This document shows, in pieces, positions 51,854 to 61,330 of a stretch of DNA of 64,000 nucleotides. The notes beneath the pieces were generated by a model. It saw nothing but the letters and a program-made list of their open reading frames with translations, was not told the DNA's origin and did not search any database. A program made the position numbers and the translations under genes. Origin of the DNA: Thermosynechococcus vestitus BP-1. Its GTDB lineage: Bacteria; Cyanobacteriota; Cyanobacteriia; Thermosynechococcales; Thermosynechococcaceae. Within the stretch, counting starts at the first letter, position 1, and every line of letters starts with the position of its first letter. The stretch covers positions 1,116,001 to 1,180,000 of the forward strand of contig NC_004113.1 of assembly GCF_000011345.1 (NCBI RefSeq), given 5' to 3'.

Positions 51854-53055
51854 TCAGGGAATCAGCGGTGAGAAGCCAAATTTGCATTCTGGGTGGTGGG
51901 TTCGGTGGGCTTTATACAGCCCTCCGCTTGGCGCAATTCCCGTGGTCTTCCCCTCCAGAGATCACCCTTGTGGATCACAGCGATCGCTTTGTATTTACGC
52001 CCCTGCTTTACGAACTGATTACGGGGGAGCTAGAGGCCTGGGAAATTGCCCCTCCCTTTGTGGAGCTGCTGCGGGATACACCAGTGGTCTTTCATCAGGG
52101 AGCGGTGACCACTATTGATCTCCAGGAAAAAACTGTTCACCTGGGCAAGGGCGACCCCTTTACCTATGAAAAACTTGTTCTCGCCCTAGGGGGTGAAACC
52201 CCGAAAAGCACTATCCCCGGTGTGGCGGCGGATGCCTTGACGTTCCGTACCCTCAGTGACGCCTACCGCCTTGAAGAAGCGCTGCAACGGTGTGAGCACT
52301 CTGATCGCGATCGCATCCGCGTTGTCGTTGTCGGTGCTGGTCCGAGTGGGGTGGAATTGGCCTGTAAACTGGCGGAGCGACTGGGGAGCCGAGGTCGCAT
52401 TCGGCTGGTGGATCGCAACCCAGAGATTCTGAAGTCCTCCCCTGAATTTAATCGCAAGGCGGCCCTCCGTGCCCTCGAAGATCGGGGCGTTTGGATTGAT
52501 CTAGAGACCACGCCAGTTGCCCTAACTCGCGATCGCATTTCGCTGCAATACAAAGACCGGGTGGACGAGTTGCCCGTGGACATTGTTCTTTGGACCGTTG
52601 GCACAGCGGTTTCGCCGGTGATTGCGGCGCTTGATTTGCCCAAAACTGCCAGCGGTCGGCTCCAGGTGACGCCCACACTGCAAGTGGTTGATCACCCCGA
52701 TATTTTTGCCCTTGGGGATGCGGCGGATGCGGTGGATGAACAGGGACAACCCATTCCCCATACGGCACAGGCAGCTTTTCAGCAGGCGGACTATGTTGCT
52801 TGGAACCTTTGGGCCAGTCTCAGCGATCGCCCGCTACTTCCCTGTCGTTACTCCCACCTTGGCGAAATGCTCACCCTCGGGCGCGATCGCGCTGCCTTGG
52901 CCGGCCTAGGACTGACCCTTGATGGCCCCCTGGCCTATTTGGCGCGGCGACTGGCCTACCTCTACCGCATGCCCACCCTCGAACATCAACTGAAGGTGGG
53001 ATTGAATTGGATAGCCAAGCCCTTTTTGGATCTCCTGACCACCATCGCTAGTTAG
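51850..53055 (+). CDS. ndbB: NdbB-type NAD(P)H-quinone reductase (type II NADH dehydrogenase family)
   Basis: 401 residues from a GTG. FAD site [17 protein letters not shown] (about 11-27), NAD(P) site [20 protein letters not shown] (about 157-176) and C-terminal FAD contact [15 protein letters not shown]. The segments [20 protein letters not shown] and [15 protein letters not shown] closely recall cyanobacterial NdbB, described as demethylphylloquinone reductase in phylloquinone synthesis. No clear membrane segment; a C-terminal amphipathic stretch may anchor it. It overlaps the HAD gene by ATG/GTGA-type coupling and leads into ruvC after 5 bp. Confidence 0.85.
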
Positions 53056-53060
53056 CAGCG

Positions 53061-53540
53061 GTGCGCATTCTCGGCCTCGACCCTGGCCTAGCGACCCTTG
53101 GCTATGGGTGTATTGAGGTGTACAGGGACACCTGCCAAGTGCGGGATTTTGGTGTGATTACCACCTCTGCCGACCTGCCTACGGGCGATCGCCTCCAAAG
53201 TCTCTATAACGATCTGCACACGCTAATTCCCATCCTCCAGCCGGATTTGGTGGCTTTGGAGCGGCTCTTTTTCTACAGAATGAGCCATACCATTGGGGTT
53301 GCCCAAGCACGGGGTGTGATTCTTTTAGTCCTGAGCCAACGGCACTGTCCCCTGCTGGAACTGACCCCCCCCCAGGTGAAGCAGGCCCTCACCGGCTATG
53401 GCAATGCCACCAAAATAGAGGTGCAGCGGGCGGTGCAACGGGAACTCCATCTCTGCACCCTGCCCCAGCCCGATGATGCCGCTGATGCCCTAGCGATCGC
53501 CCTCACGGCCAGTCGTCACTGCGGCCACATCAACGGTTGA
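53061..53540 (+). CDS. ruvC: Holliday junction resolvase RuvC
   Basis: 159 residues from a GTG. Active-site acids are in [14 protein letters not shown] (Asp7), [12 protein letters not shown] (Glu), and [16 protein letters not shown] (final Asp pair). [20 protein letters not shown] is the DNA-binding region. It cleaves four-way junctions with RuvAB. The 3' end overlaps the convergent small gene by 51 bp. Confidence 0.95.
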   Translation: MRILGLDPGLATLGYGCIEVYRDTCQVRDFGVITTSADLPTGDRLQSLYNDLHTLIPILQPDLVALERLFFYRMSHTIGVAQARGVILLVLSQRHCPLLELTPPQVKQALTGYGNATKIEVQRAVQRELHLCTLPQPDDAADALAIALTASRHCGHING

Positions 53541-53759
53541 CCAAGCCACTGCCACGGCTTCACTCAGCCATTGGCGCGTTTTTTGATCCAGTAGATCATC
53601 CTCTGCAAGTACCCATTCCTGAACCTGGGCCAGACTGTGGCCCTGGGCACGGCAAATCGCAGTCACGCCGGCGATCGCTGATGCCACGAGATCGCCATTG
53701 ACGGGTTGCTGGCTAAGGGCTGTCATTTCTTCGAGCGTGCGAGGAATGGGATAATGCAT
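53490..53759 (-). CDS. Small conserved cyanobacterial protein
   Basis: 89 residues from [20 protein letters not shown]; an upstream ATG at 53852 lies in AT-rich leader and is less likely. Predominantly helical: [20 protein letters not shown] and [20 protein letters not shown]. No named family is recognised with certainty. It ends inside ruvC (51-bp tail overlap) and is divergent from the cyclase-like gene. Confidence 0.65.
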   Translation of the reverse strand: MHYPIPRTLEEMTALSQQPVNGDLVASAIAGVTAICRAQGHSLAQVQEWVLAEDDLLDQKTRQWLSEAVAVAWSTVDVAAVTTGREGDR

Positions 53760-53879
53760 AGGGCAACAGGGCAATTCTGAGAAATCGTAAACTCTCTTAA
53801 CTCTTAAACTGTTTAGTACAGTGCAGTTTACGCCAAATTGTGCCGTTGTCAAGCTCCTTAGTGGACTTCATCACGCAAA

Positions 53880-55925
53880 ATGCAACAACTGTTATACCTT
53901 GAGGTGCCCACTCCCCATACCGCAGCGGTCATTCACTGGCTGCACCACACTTTTGCCCCCCCCATAGGCACCATTGCGCCAAAAGCCACTGGGGGATGTT
54001 GGCAGGTTCCTGAAACCGCCACGGAACTGGCCATTTTCCTGTGGAGCTTACAGCGAACCACATACCTCAAGGTAATGCGCTGGGGAGAGCGGCCTTTTCC
54101 CCAAGAGCGCGCCTGTATCCAACAGCTTCGGCGGCAGCTGCGTTTGGCCTTCCCCCTCCCGACTGAGGAACTGCCCCCTTGGCCGGCTGGTCAGAGCATT
54201 TTTGAGGCCTTGGCCGATCGCTATCCCCTGACGGTGAAGTACTTTCAACGTATGCCCCAAGGTGAGGCGGATTTAGAGCGCGTCTATTGGTGGGAGCAAC
54301 GCTGGCGCCAAGGTATCCAACAGCCTACTCCCCCTGTCCCTGTTGTGCACAGGGTAACAAGCCCCTGTGATCCCCCTACCTATGACCTGGTTTATGTGGG
54401 TGGCGCTTTGGGGGTCGTCCATGCGGCGGTGATGGCGCGGTTGGGCTATCGGGTTCTGCTGATGGAGCGGTTGCCCTTTGGCCGCATGAATCGGGAGTGG
54501 AACATCTCCCGCATGGAATTTCAGAGCCTAATTGATCTGGGGCTATTTACCGCCGCGGAGTTTGAAAGCCTGATTGCCCGCGAGTACCGCGATGGCTTTA
54601 ACAAGTTCTTTGATGCCAATAGCCCTGCCCATTGTCGGGCACCAGTGCTGCACACCCCAACGGTTCTTAACATTGCCCTCGACTCGGCCAAATTCCTGCA
54701 TCTGTGCGGTGAGAAACTGCGCCAAGCAGGCGGTGAGATTTGGGATTGGACAGAATTTAAGACAGCCACAATTCATCCCAATGGGGTGGTTTTGCAAGCC
54801 CAGCACCGCCAAACCCAAGAACAGCGACAGGCGATCGCGCGCGTCCTCATTGATGCCATGGGTACTGCCTCGCCAATTGCCCGGCAACTGAACGGTGGGC
54901 GTGCCTACGATAGTGTTTGTCCAACGGTGGGGGCGATTGTTAAGGGGATTGCGCCGCAAGTGTGGGACGGCGATTATGGCGATGTGCTCTTTAGCCACGG
55001 CGATATTTCGCGCGGACGGCAACTCATTTGGGAGCTGTTTCCGGGGTCAGGGGAAGAGCGCACCATTTACCTGTTTCACTACCACCACATTCGCCGCGAG
55101 TTTCCCGGCTCTCTACTAGAACTTTACGAAGACTTCTTTACAATCTTGCCGGAGTACCGCCGCTGCGATTTAGATCAACTGACTTGGGTGAAGCCGACGT
55201 TTGGTTACATCCCCGGCCACTTTAGCCACCACCGGAGCGATCGCGCCGTGGCCTTTGATCGCGTCTTGGCCATTGGCGATGCCGCCTCCCTGCAATCTCC
55301 CTTAGTCTTTACCGGTTTTGGTTCGCTGGTGCGCAACCTACCACGCTTGACGGATCTGCTGGATACTGCCCTGCGTCATGACCTTGTGCAACAGGGGTTC
55401 CTCAACCAAATTCGCGCCTATCAGAGCAATACAGCGGTGACGTGGCTCTTTTCGCGGGGAATGATGGTGCCCAGCGATCGCCCCCTGCCCCCCGAGCGGG
55501 TCAATGCCATGCTCAACACCTTTTTTGGCATTCTCGGGCAGGAATCCCCGGAATTGGCCGATCGCTTTATCAAAGACCGTGCCGGCTGGCTCCCCTTTAA
55601 CCGTATGGCAGTGCAAGCTGCTTGGCAAAACCCCCGCCTCCTTTGGTGGATCTACGAAATGGTGGGGCCTTGGGATCTGCTGCGTTGGCTGCAAAGCTAC
55701 CTTAGTTTTAGCTTGGATGCCCTGTACCATGCCCTTTTTGGTTTTTGGCTGCCTCCCTTAGTGCGCCGTTGTCAACCATGGCTAGAACCCTTGGCACCGC
55801 AACTTTGGTTTTGGCTCTTGGTGCAAAGCTATGCCCTGAGTTACTCTGTGGGGCAACCCCGCCTCGATCGTTCTTTAGCACTGCTGTCCACCCCTAGAGT
55901 TGATCAAGCTGTTTCCCCTCGCTAA
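53880..55925 (+). CDS. CruA/CruP-type lycopene cyclase family flavoprotein
   Basis: 681 residues. A dinucleotide site at about 170 reads YDLVYVGGALGVVHAAVMAR, followed by LLMERLPFGRMNREWNISRM, a signature of CruA/CruP proteins. HRSDRAVAFDRVLAIGDAAS and LVFTGFGSLVRNLPRLTDLL form the C-terminal FAD contact. The N-terminal 150 residues are a family-specific extension and the last 120 are hydrophobic. CruA cyclises lycopene; its paralogue CruP is linked to protection from carotenoid epoxides. Which one this is cannot be set without alignment. Confidence 0.82.
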   Translation: MQQLLYLEVPTPHTAAVIHWLHHTFAPPIGTIAPKATGGCWQVPETATELAIFLWSLQRTTYLKVMRWGERPFPQERACIQQLRRQLRLAFPLPTEELPPWPAGQSIFEALADRYPLTVKYFQRMPQGEADLERVYWWEQRWRQGIQQPTPPVPVVHRVTSPCDPPTYDLVYVGGALGVVHAAVMARLGYRVLLMERLPFGRMNREWNISRMEFQSLIDLGLFTAAEFESLIAREYRDGFNKFFDANSPAHCRAPVLHTPTVLNIALDSAKFLHLCGEKLRQAGGEIWDWTEFKTATIHPNGVVLQAQHRQTQEQRQAIARVLIDAMGTASPIARQLNGGRAYDSVCPTVGAIVKGIAPQVWDGDYGDVLFSHGDISRGRQLIWELFPGSGEERTIYLFHYHHIRREFPGSLLELYEDFFTILPEYRRCDLDQLTWVKPTFGYIPGHFSHHRSDRAVAFDRVLAIGDAASLQSPLVFTGFGSLVRNLPRLTDLLDTALRHDLVQQGFLNQIRAYQSNTAVTWLFSRGMMVPSDRPLPPERVNAMLNTFFGILGQESPELADRFIKDRAGWLPFNRMAVQAAWQNPRLLWWIYEMVGPWDLLRWLQSYLSFSLDALYHALFGFWLPPLVRRCQPWLEPLAPQLWFWLLVQSYALSYSVGQPRLDRSLALLSTPRVDQAVSPR

Positions 55926-56379
55926 CCTTGGGAACAAAGGTGTTGCGGAGACAAGCACGGTGAATGCAGCAGAGCAGGCAGTGACGGTGCAGATGGCCAG
56001 TAAATTGGGGGCGATCGTCCACCTCTTTAGGCAGTGCAATCCAGATCTGCGGGCAGACCTGCACCCTTGGGCCGATGACCCCCACACCCGCAACTGGGTA
56101 GATCCTGATTCGATTGACATTGGCTTTCACCTGCCCGGTTGGAGTCGCCGCTGGCAGGCCCGTAGTTTGCTCCTGCAAATCCGCCTCTATTGCGATCCAG
56201 ACTTTCCCCAACCCCGTGCCATTGGCCTAGACATTGTAGGGTTTAGCTATATGAGTGAGCAATGGCGGTTCAGCAGTATTGGTCAGGGGGTTTTTAGTGG
56301 CAACAATTTGCCCAGTGAAGATCTGCAAAACCAACTGCGCGCCATTAGCCATGAGATTCTTGCTGTCCTCAATAGCTGA
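55900..56379 (+). CDS. Conserved cyanobacterial hypothetical protein
   Basis: Up to 159 residues; an internal GTG at about 55960 (VNAAEQAVTVQMASKLGAIV) is a more plausible start that avoids the 26-bp overlap with the upstream gene. Features WADDPHTRNWVDPDSIDIGF, LPGWSRRWQARSLLLQIRLY and GLDIVGFSYMSEQWRFSSIG give a mixed alpha/beta fold. No named domain is recognised. Probably cotranscribed with the cyclase-like gene. Confidence 0.65.
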   Translation: MIKLFPLANLGNKGVAETSTVNAAEQAVTVQMASKLGAIVHLFRQCNPDLRADLHPWADDPHTRNWVDPDSIDIGFHLPGWSRRWQARSLLLQIRLYCDPDFPQPRAIGLDIVGFSYMSEQWRFSSIGQGVFSGNNLPSEDLQNQLRAISHEILAVLNS

Positions 56380-56525
56380 CTTTTTCTAGGAACATTTGGC
56401 AACGGTGCATTCACCCTTCTCTTGTTGGCTGGGAACACTGGCTGCCCTGTTTGGGACTATAGACCCCAGTGGTGCCATTCCCAGGACCGCCATGACCAAT
56501 GAAATGGGATACAAGCCCCGTCCTT

Positions 56526-56873
56526 TTAGGACGGCTTTTTTTGATTTCTAATGTATTCCTTAAGCACCTCTAACGGTGCTCCTCCAACAGATGCCGCAAA
56601 ATAACTAGGGCTCCAAAGTGATTCTTCATGGGGTTTTGGTAGTGCAGCTTTTCCATATCGACGACTAGATACACCTTTAAGCGCATTTACAATCTGCGAA
56701 ACAGAAAGTTTAGGAGGGTACTCAATTAGCGCATGGACATGGTCTTCTTCGCCGTTAAATTCAAGAATCTGGAAATCCATCTTCTTGGCGACTTCTCGAA
56801 ACGATTTCTCGATCAGCTCTAATCCCTCAGCGTCCGTAACGCTGTGCCTTCCTTTACGAAGATGACTTGACAT
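56526..56873 (-). pseudogene. tnpA: IS200-type TnpA with an internal N-terminal deletion
   Basis: 115 residues. The HUH motif DHVHALIEYPP and the Tyr of KEYIRNQKKPS remain, as do KLSVSQIVNALKGVSSRRYG and LWSPSYFAASVGGAP. However the start reads RKGRHSV directly followed by TDAEGLELIEKSF, whereas family members have about 18-20 residues there (first beta strand, HLVFVTKYR-like). The same short junction is in copy 1. The protein is therefore probably inactive although its frame is open. Confidence 0.7.
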
Positions 56874-56924
56874 TGCCTGTAGACCAACCTATAATCTAGC
56901 CACAGACCAATTATAGCACGACCA

Positions 56925-58103
56925 ATGAAAGCTAGATATAGGTATCGTTTCTATCCCACAGACCAACAACGACAACGCCTAGCTCAGTTGTTTGGGTGTG
57001 TCCGTGTGGTGTGGAACGATGCCCTGGCAATTTGTAAACAATCTGATTCATTGCCAAAAACTAGTGAATTGCAAAAGCGGGTAATTACCCAAGCAAAGAA
57101 AACACCAGAGCGGCAATGGTTGTCTGATGTTTCTAATGTCCCGTTACAGCAGTCTGTTGCCGATTTAGGAGTTGCCTATAAAAACTTCTTCAATTCAATT
57201 AAAGGTAGGCGAAAAGGCAAGAAGATCAACTCTCCTAGATTTAAAAAGAAGACAGAAAGACAATCCGCCAGATTTACTACCTATGGATTTTCAATTAAAG
57301 GCGAAGAAGTTTATCTAGCGAAGATTGGTAAAATCAGACCAATTTGGTCAAGAAAGCTTCCTTCTAAACCAAGCTCAGTTACGGTGATTAAAGATGCTGC
57401 AAATCGATATTTTCTCAGTTTTGTGGTCGAGATCGATCCAGTTCATCAACCTGCAAGTCATCCTTCTATCGGCATTGATTTGGGAATTAAAGCGTTTGCT
57501 ACTTTAAGTACGGGCGAAAAGATTGATGGCCCTGAGTATTCCAAGTTAGACAAAAAGATCAGGCGAAAACAACGCAAACTGGCCCGTCAAGTTAAAGGAA
57601 GCAAACGGCGGGAGAAAACAAGACTGCAAATCGCTAAGCTTCATAGTCGGATTTCAGACATTCGCAGGGATTTCTTGCATAAAGTGTCTACCCGCGTGGT
57701 TATCGAGAACCAAGTAATCGCGTTGGAAGACTTGAATGTCTCTGGAATGGTGAAGAACCGCAAACTCGCTAGAGCAATTAGCTTGCAAGGTTGGCGAGAA
57801 TTCAGGGCTTTAGTTGAGGCTAAGTGCAACAAACTAAACCGTGAGTTCATTGTCATTGACCGATGGGAGCCAACCAGTCAGACTTGCTCAAAATGCGGTT
57901 TTAAATGGGGCAAAATCGATCTATCTGTCCGCTCTGTTGTATGCATAAACTGCGGCGCAGAGCACGATAGAGACGAAAATGCCGCAAGAAACATAGAGAA
58001 AGTCGGGATAGGGCATTGCCACGACTATAAATGGACGCAGAGGGAGAGTAAGACTACTTCGGTAGCATCACCCGATGAAGCGTCAAGAATCATCGCACTT
58101 TAG
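56925..58103 (+). CDS. tnpB: TnpB (IS605 OrfB) RNA-guided nuclease homologue, copy 2
   Basis: 392 residues, about 97% identical by eye to copy 1. All RuvC acids (SIGIDLGIKAF, VIALEDLNVSGM, EHDRDENAARN) and the zinc ribbon CSKCGFKW/CINCGAEH are intact. It is divergent from the damaged tnpA with a 51-bp gap. The omega-RNA would end at 58120, with the guide read from host sequence starting AAACCTCCCCC. The inferred TAM is TGAC. Confidence 0.93.
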   Translation: MKARYRYRFYPTDQQRQRLAQLFGCVRVVWNDALAICKQSDSLPKTSELQKRVITQAKKTPERQWLSDVSNVPLQQSVADLGVAYKNFFNSIKGRRKGKKINSPRFKKKTERQSARFTTYGFSIKGEEVYLAKIGKIRPIWSRKLPSKPSSVTVIKDAANRYFLSFVVEIDPVHQPASHPSIGIDLGIKAFATLSTGEKIDGPEYSKLDKKIRRKQRKLARQVKGSKRREKTRLQIAKLHSRISDIRRDFLHKVSTRVVIENQVIALEDLNVSGMVKNRKLARAISLQGWREFRALVEAKCNKLNREFIVIDRWEPTSQTCSKCGFKWGKIDLSVRSVVCINCGAEHDRDENAARNIEKVGIGHCHDYKWTQRESKTTSVASPDEASRIIAL

Positions 58104-58120
58104 GGCGGTAAGTATGTCAA

Positions 58121-58344
58121 AAACCTCCCCCTATACCATTGCCAGCAAGCTCAGCCAATGGCCCTCAATGCTGTCTTGGTAAGATTCTTTCTGGTCAGTC
58201 AATTTATCCTTGGCTTTAACTGCGATACGCCCTCCTAGGGCACTGATTAGGGCACTGATTGTGGTTGACACGGCTTGGCGAAGGGTGACCTCCCCCTAAG
58301 GTTTAACGCTAGCACGCAGAAGCGATGGATAAATTTGTTGCTTT
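58121..58344. other. Gap downstream of IS200/IS605 copy 2
   Basis: No supported gene. It contains a direct tandem repeat of AGGGCACTGATT (two units near 58237-58260). After in silico removal of the element, an open frame of about 65 codons crosses the junction (see findings), but no family is recognised. Confidence 0.4.
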
Positions 58345-58494
58345 TTGGGGGAGTCACTTCTGCAAAAATGGGCCAAAACTGGCGCGGCAGCCCTAACCTC
58401 CATGCTCGGATTTTTCATTTTGGCGATCGCGGGGCAGTTGATTGCCGAGGGCCGTCTGGAACAGGGCAAACCTCTATCAAACTCAGTAAACTAA
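58345..58494 (+). CDS. Possible small single-span membrane protein
   Basis: 49 codons from a TTG (or from the CTG at 58360 after GGGGGAG). The product has a short basic N-terminus (LQKWAK), one convincing hydrophobic helix (TGAAALTSMLGFFILAIAGQ) and a polar tail (EGRLEQGKPLSNSVN). The non-ATG start is the weakness. Cyanobacteria have many such small membrane proteins attached to photosynthetic complexes, but I do not recognise this one. It precedes the next gene by 33 bp. Confidence 0.35.
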   Translation: MGESLLQKWAKTGAAALTSMLGFFILAIAGQLIAEGRLEQGKPLSNSVN

Positions 58495-58527
58495 GTCTGT
58501 CAGTCAATTATGTCATTCCTTTGCACC

Positions 58528-58950
58528 ATGACGGTACTACGGCTTTTTGTCTATGGCACCCTCAAACCCGGCTATCCACCCCATGACCGCTTCTGTCGGC
58601 CTTGGCTGAGTGCCCATCAAGCGGCATTGGTCAGAGGCCGCCTTTATCACCTGCCGATGGGGTACCCGGGTCTAACGCCTGAGGAAGGTTGGGTGCAGGG
58701 GGAGTTACTGCTCTTTGAGCATCCCCCTTCCCGCCTCTTGGCGCAGCTGGATGCCTTTGAAGGTTACAGTCCCAACTTGTCGCCTGAGATGAATGCCTAC
58801 CATCGCCAAGAGGTGCCCGTGTATGACTTGACCCATAAACCCTTGGGTACAGCATGGGCTTACATCATGAGCACTGAGCGCGTGCGGGATTTCAATGGTG
58901 AGTGGCTGCCAGAGGGGGTGTGGCAGCGGCCAATCAATCTGCGGGCCTAG
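58528..58950 (+). CDS. Gamma-glutamylcyclotransferase (AIG2-like) family protein
   Basis: 140 residues from [18 protein letters not shown] (the ATG at 58510 would add six). The YGTLKPG loop binds the substrate gamma-glutamyl moiety. [25 protein letters not shown] with the catalytic Glu of the family, and [11 protein letters not shown] follow. Substrate unknown. The last 17 bp overlap the convergent aspS. Confidence 0.88.
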   Translation: MTVLRLFVYGTLKPGYPPHDRFCRPWLSAHQAALVRGRLYHLPMGYPGLTPEEGWVQGELLLFEHPPSRLLAQLDAFEGYSPNLSPEMNAYHRQEVPVYDLTHKPLGTAWAYIMSTERVRDFNGEWLPEGVWQRPINLRA

Positions 58951-60751
58951 GCTTTGTTTTGGCAGTGGTTTTTGCTGGCTTGGCGGGCGTCACATGGAGT
59001 TCCTTGAGTTGCTGCGGTTCCACACTGCTGGGGGCGCCGGTGAGCAGACAACGGGCCTGTTGGGTTTTTGGGAAAGCAATGGTGTCGCGAATGGAATCTG
59101 CGCCAGCAAGGAGCATGACCAAACGATCCAAGCCATAGGCAATGCCCCCGTGGGGCGGAGTTCCAAATTCAAAGGCCTCTAAAAGGAAGCCAAATTTTTC
59201 TTGGGCAGTGGCTTCATCAATGCCGATGATTTCAAACACCTGCCGCTGCAATTCCGGTTGATGGATGCGCAAACTGCCACCACCGACTTCATGGCCGTTG
59301 AAGATGAGATCATAGGCTTGGGCACGGGCGGTTTTGAGATCCCCAAGATCCTCAGGGTGGGGAGCCGTAAAGGGATGGTGCAAGGCCTCAAGACGTTTTT
59401 CCTCAGCATTCCACTCAAACATGGGAAAATCCACCACCCATAGGAGATGGGTTGCCGTTGGATCAATGAGATTAAATTCACGGGCAATGGTCTGGCGCAG
59501 GCGATCCAGGGTTTTATTCACCGTTGCGGTCTCCCCGGCCCCAAAAAGGAGGAGATGCCCCGGCTGGGCACCTGTGCGTTCTAGGAGCAGGGCTTTTTGC
59601 TCTGGGGAGAGATTATCCTTGATGGCGCCAATGGTATCGATCTCGCCGTTGTTGCGAACACGAATGTAGGCTAAGCCTTTGGCACCCGCGGTGGTGGCCT
59701 CTTGGAAGAGATCGCCGCCTGGTTTGATGCGCACGTTGGAGATGCGATCGCTGCCATTGGGAATCGGCAAAATTTTCACCACCCCCCCTTGGGCGATCGC
59801 TCCACTAAAGACCTTGAAACCAGAATCCTTGAGAATATCGGAGACATCCACCAGTTCGAGGCCGTAGCGGGTATCGGGCTTATCGGTGCCATAGCGATCC
59901 ATGGCCTCCTGGTAGCTGAGGCGGGGAAAGGGCCGCGGTAGCTCAATGCCCTTAACGGTTTTGAAAATGTGGCAAATCAGGGCTTCGTTGAGATCAAGGA
60001 TTTCCTCTTGATCCATGAAGCTCATTTCCATGTCCAGTTGCGTAAATTCGGGCTGGCGATCGGCCCGTAAATCCTCATCGCGAAAGCAGTGGGCAATCTG
60101 GTAATAGCGATCGCACCCGGCCACCATTAACAACTGCTTGAACAACTGGGGAGATTGGGGCAGGGCAAACCATTCACCGGGGTTAACACGGCTGGGAACA
60201 AGGTAATCCCGAGCCCCCTCTGGGGTTGAGCGGGTGAGAATGGGAGTTTCCACCTCAATAAAGCCCGCCTCATCCTCTAAGAAGCGCCGCATGGCTTGGA
60301 CAACCCGATGGCGTAACCGCAAATTCCGTGCCATCCGTTCCCGCCGCAGGTCAAGATAGCGATAGCGCAGCCGCACCTCTTCGCGCACCTCCTCATTCTC
60401 CGTGCTGGAGATGGCAAAGGGGAGTTGTTGGCGCACCGTATTGAGCACCTCAATGCCATCGGCGTAGATCTCGATGTCCCCCGTGGCCAATTTCGGGTTC
60501 ACTGAATCCGCAGGACGTTTGCTGACACGGCCAACCACTTTCACGACATACTCACTGCGCAGGCGTTCGGCTTGGGGGTAGGCGTCGGGAGTGCGCTGGG
60601 GATCACTGACAATTTGGACAATGCCGGAGCGATCGCGCAAATCAATAAAGATAACGCCGCCATGATCTCGCCGCCGATCAACCCAACCGTAGAGGGTGAC
60701 CGTTGTTCCGACATCCCTTAGCCGAACATCGCCACAGTAGTGTGTGCGCAT
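58934..60751 (-). CDS. aspS: Aspartyl-tRNA synthetase
   Basis: 605 residues from [13 protein letters not shown] (an ATG 9 bp upstream is in frame). N-terminal OB anticodon-binding domain ([20 protein letters not shown]), class II motif 2 [20 protein letters not shown], a bacterial GAD insertion (about 290-420) and motif 3 [15 protein letters not shown]. The length and GAD domain indicate the bacterial type. Whether it also charges tRNA-Asn cannot be read here. Confidence 0.97.
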   Translation of the reverse strand: MRTHYCGDVRLRDVGTTVTLYGWVDRRRDHGGVIFIDLRDRSGIVQIVSDPQRTPDAYPQAERLRSEYVVKVVGRVSKRPADSVNPKLATGDIEIYADGIEVLNTVRQQLPFAISSTENEEVREEVRLRYRYLDLRRERMARNLRLRHRVVQAMRRFLEDEAGFIEVETPILTRSTPEGARDYLVPSRVNPGEWFALPQSPQLFKQLLMVAGCDRYYQIAHCFRDEDLRADRQPEFTQLDMEMSFMDQEEILDLNEALICHIFKTVKGIELPRPFPRLSYQEAMDRYGTDKPDTRYGLELVDVSDILKDSGFKVFSGAIAQGGVVKILPIPNGSDRISNVRIKPGGDLFQEATTAGAKGLAYIRVRNNGEIDTIGAIKDNLSPEQKALLLERTGAQPGHLLLFGAGETATVNKTLDRLRQTIAREFNLIDPTATHLLWVVDFPMFEWNAEEKRLEALHHPFTAPHPEDLGDLKTARAQAYDLIFNGHEVGGGSLRIHQPELQRQVFEIIGIDEATAQEKFGFLLEAFEFGTPPHGGIAYGLDRLVMLLAGADSIRDTIAFPKTQQARCLLTGAPSSVEPQQLKELHVTPAKPAKTTAKTKPRPAD

Positions 60752-61010
60752 AGACCCCAATGATTTCTGAGTATGTTGGTAAAGCCTTACTATTTTAGCG
60801 GTTCACCGTCCTACCGTTAGCAGGGCATCCCCAAGGAATCACAGGTTACAGGAGGTGTGCCCTTTAGAAATCGCCATAGAAGTTTACAGAAATTTATGTG
60901 GATTCCCTAACTTTAGTTGCAGCTTCAGCAGATTCCTCCCCAACCTCCAAGGGTCAACGTATGGTAGTAGATAGGCAAAATCTAAAGAAAACCTTAAAAG
61001 GAGGGCAAGT

Positions 61011-61247
61011 ATGACCCCCTCTCTCCTGCGTCAGTTCTGGCACTTTGTTGGGCAAGTACAGGGGGGACGATTGTTGAGTATGGACGATCGCTCCCTACAG
61101 GGGTGGCTAGTGACGCAGTTTAGTGATGTTTATCCCCTGGAACACCACCAGCGCCATCATCTGGAACGCTACATTTCCTCGCGTCTGGCCTTAATTCGCG
61201 AGGTGGCCAGTGACAGCACTCCCCGCAGCTTTGGCGATCGCCCCTAG
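61011..61247 (+). CDS. Small cyanobacterial protein
   Basis: 78 residues, led by a strong ribosome-binding site AAAAGGAGGGCAAGT. Helical and basic (LLRQFWHFVGQVQGGRLLSM; HHQRHHLERYISSRLALIRE). No named family with certainty. It is 83 bp before the MscS-type gene, so it may share its transcript. The 250-bp upstream gap to aspS holds no other gene I can support. Confidence 0.6.
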   Translation: MTPSLLRQFWHFVGQVQGGRLLSMDDRSLQGWLVTQFSDVYPLEHHQRHHLERYISSRLALIREVASDSTPRSFGDRP

Positions 61248-61330
61248 GGAACCTTGAAGCGGGTCAAGCCCTCAAAAGGTGAGAGGATACCTGTAGCACT
61301 GTTTGCCTGCAAGCAAACGATGGGCAGTAG

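Larger units (their letters stand above)
56497..58120 (+). mobile_element. IS200/IS605-family element, copy 2
   Basis: 1624 bp, with the same ends as copy 1 (CAATGAAATGGG at the left, TATGTCAA at the right), preceded by TGAC. A left hairpin CCGTCC/GGACGG at 56518-56534 with a following T-run also looks like a terminator. It carries divergent tnpA and tnpB. Host sequence differs on both sides from copy 1, confirming the ends. Confidence 0.92.

Noticed and set aside
58237-58260. Tandem repeat AGGGCACTGATT as a possible att site or regulator
   Set aside because: Only two units, not repeated elsewhere in the window and not at an element boundary.
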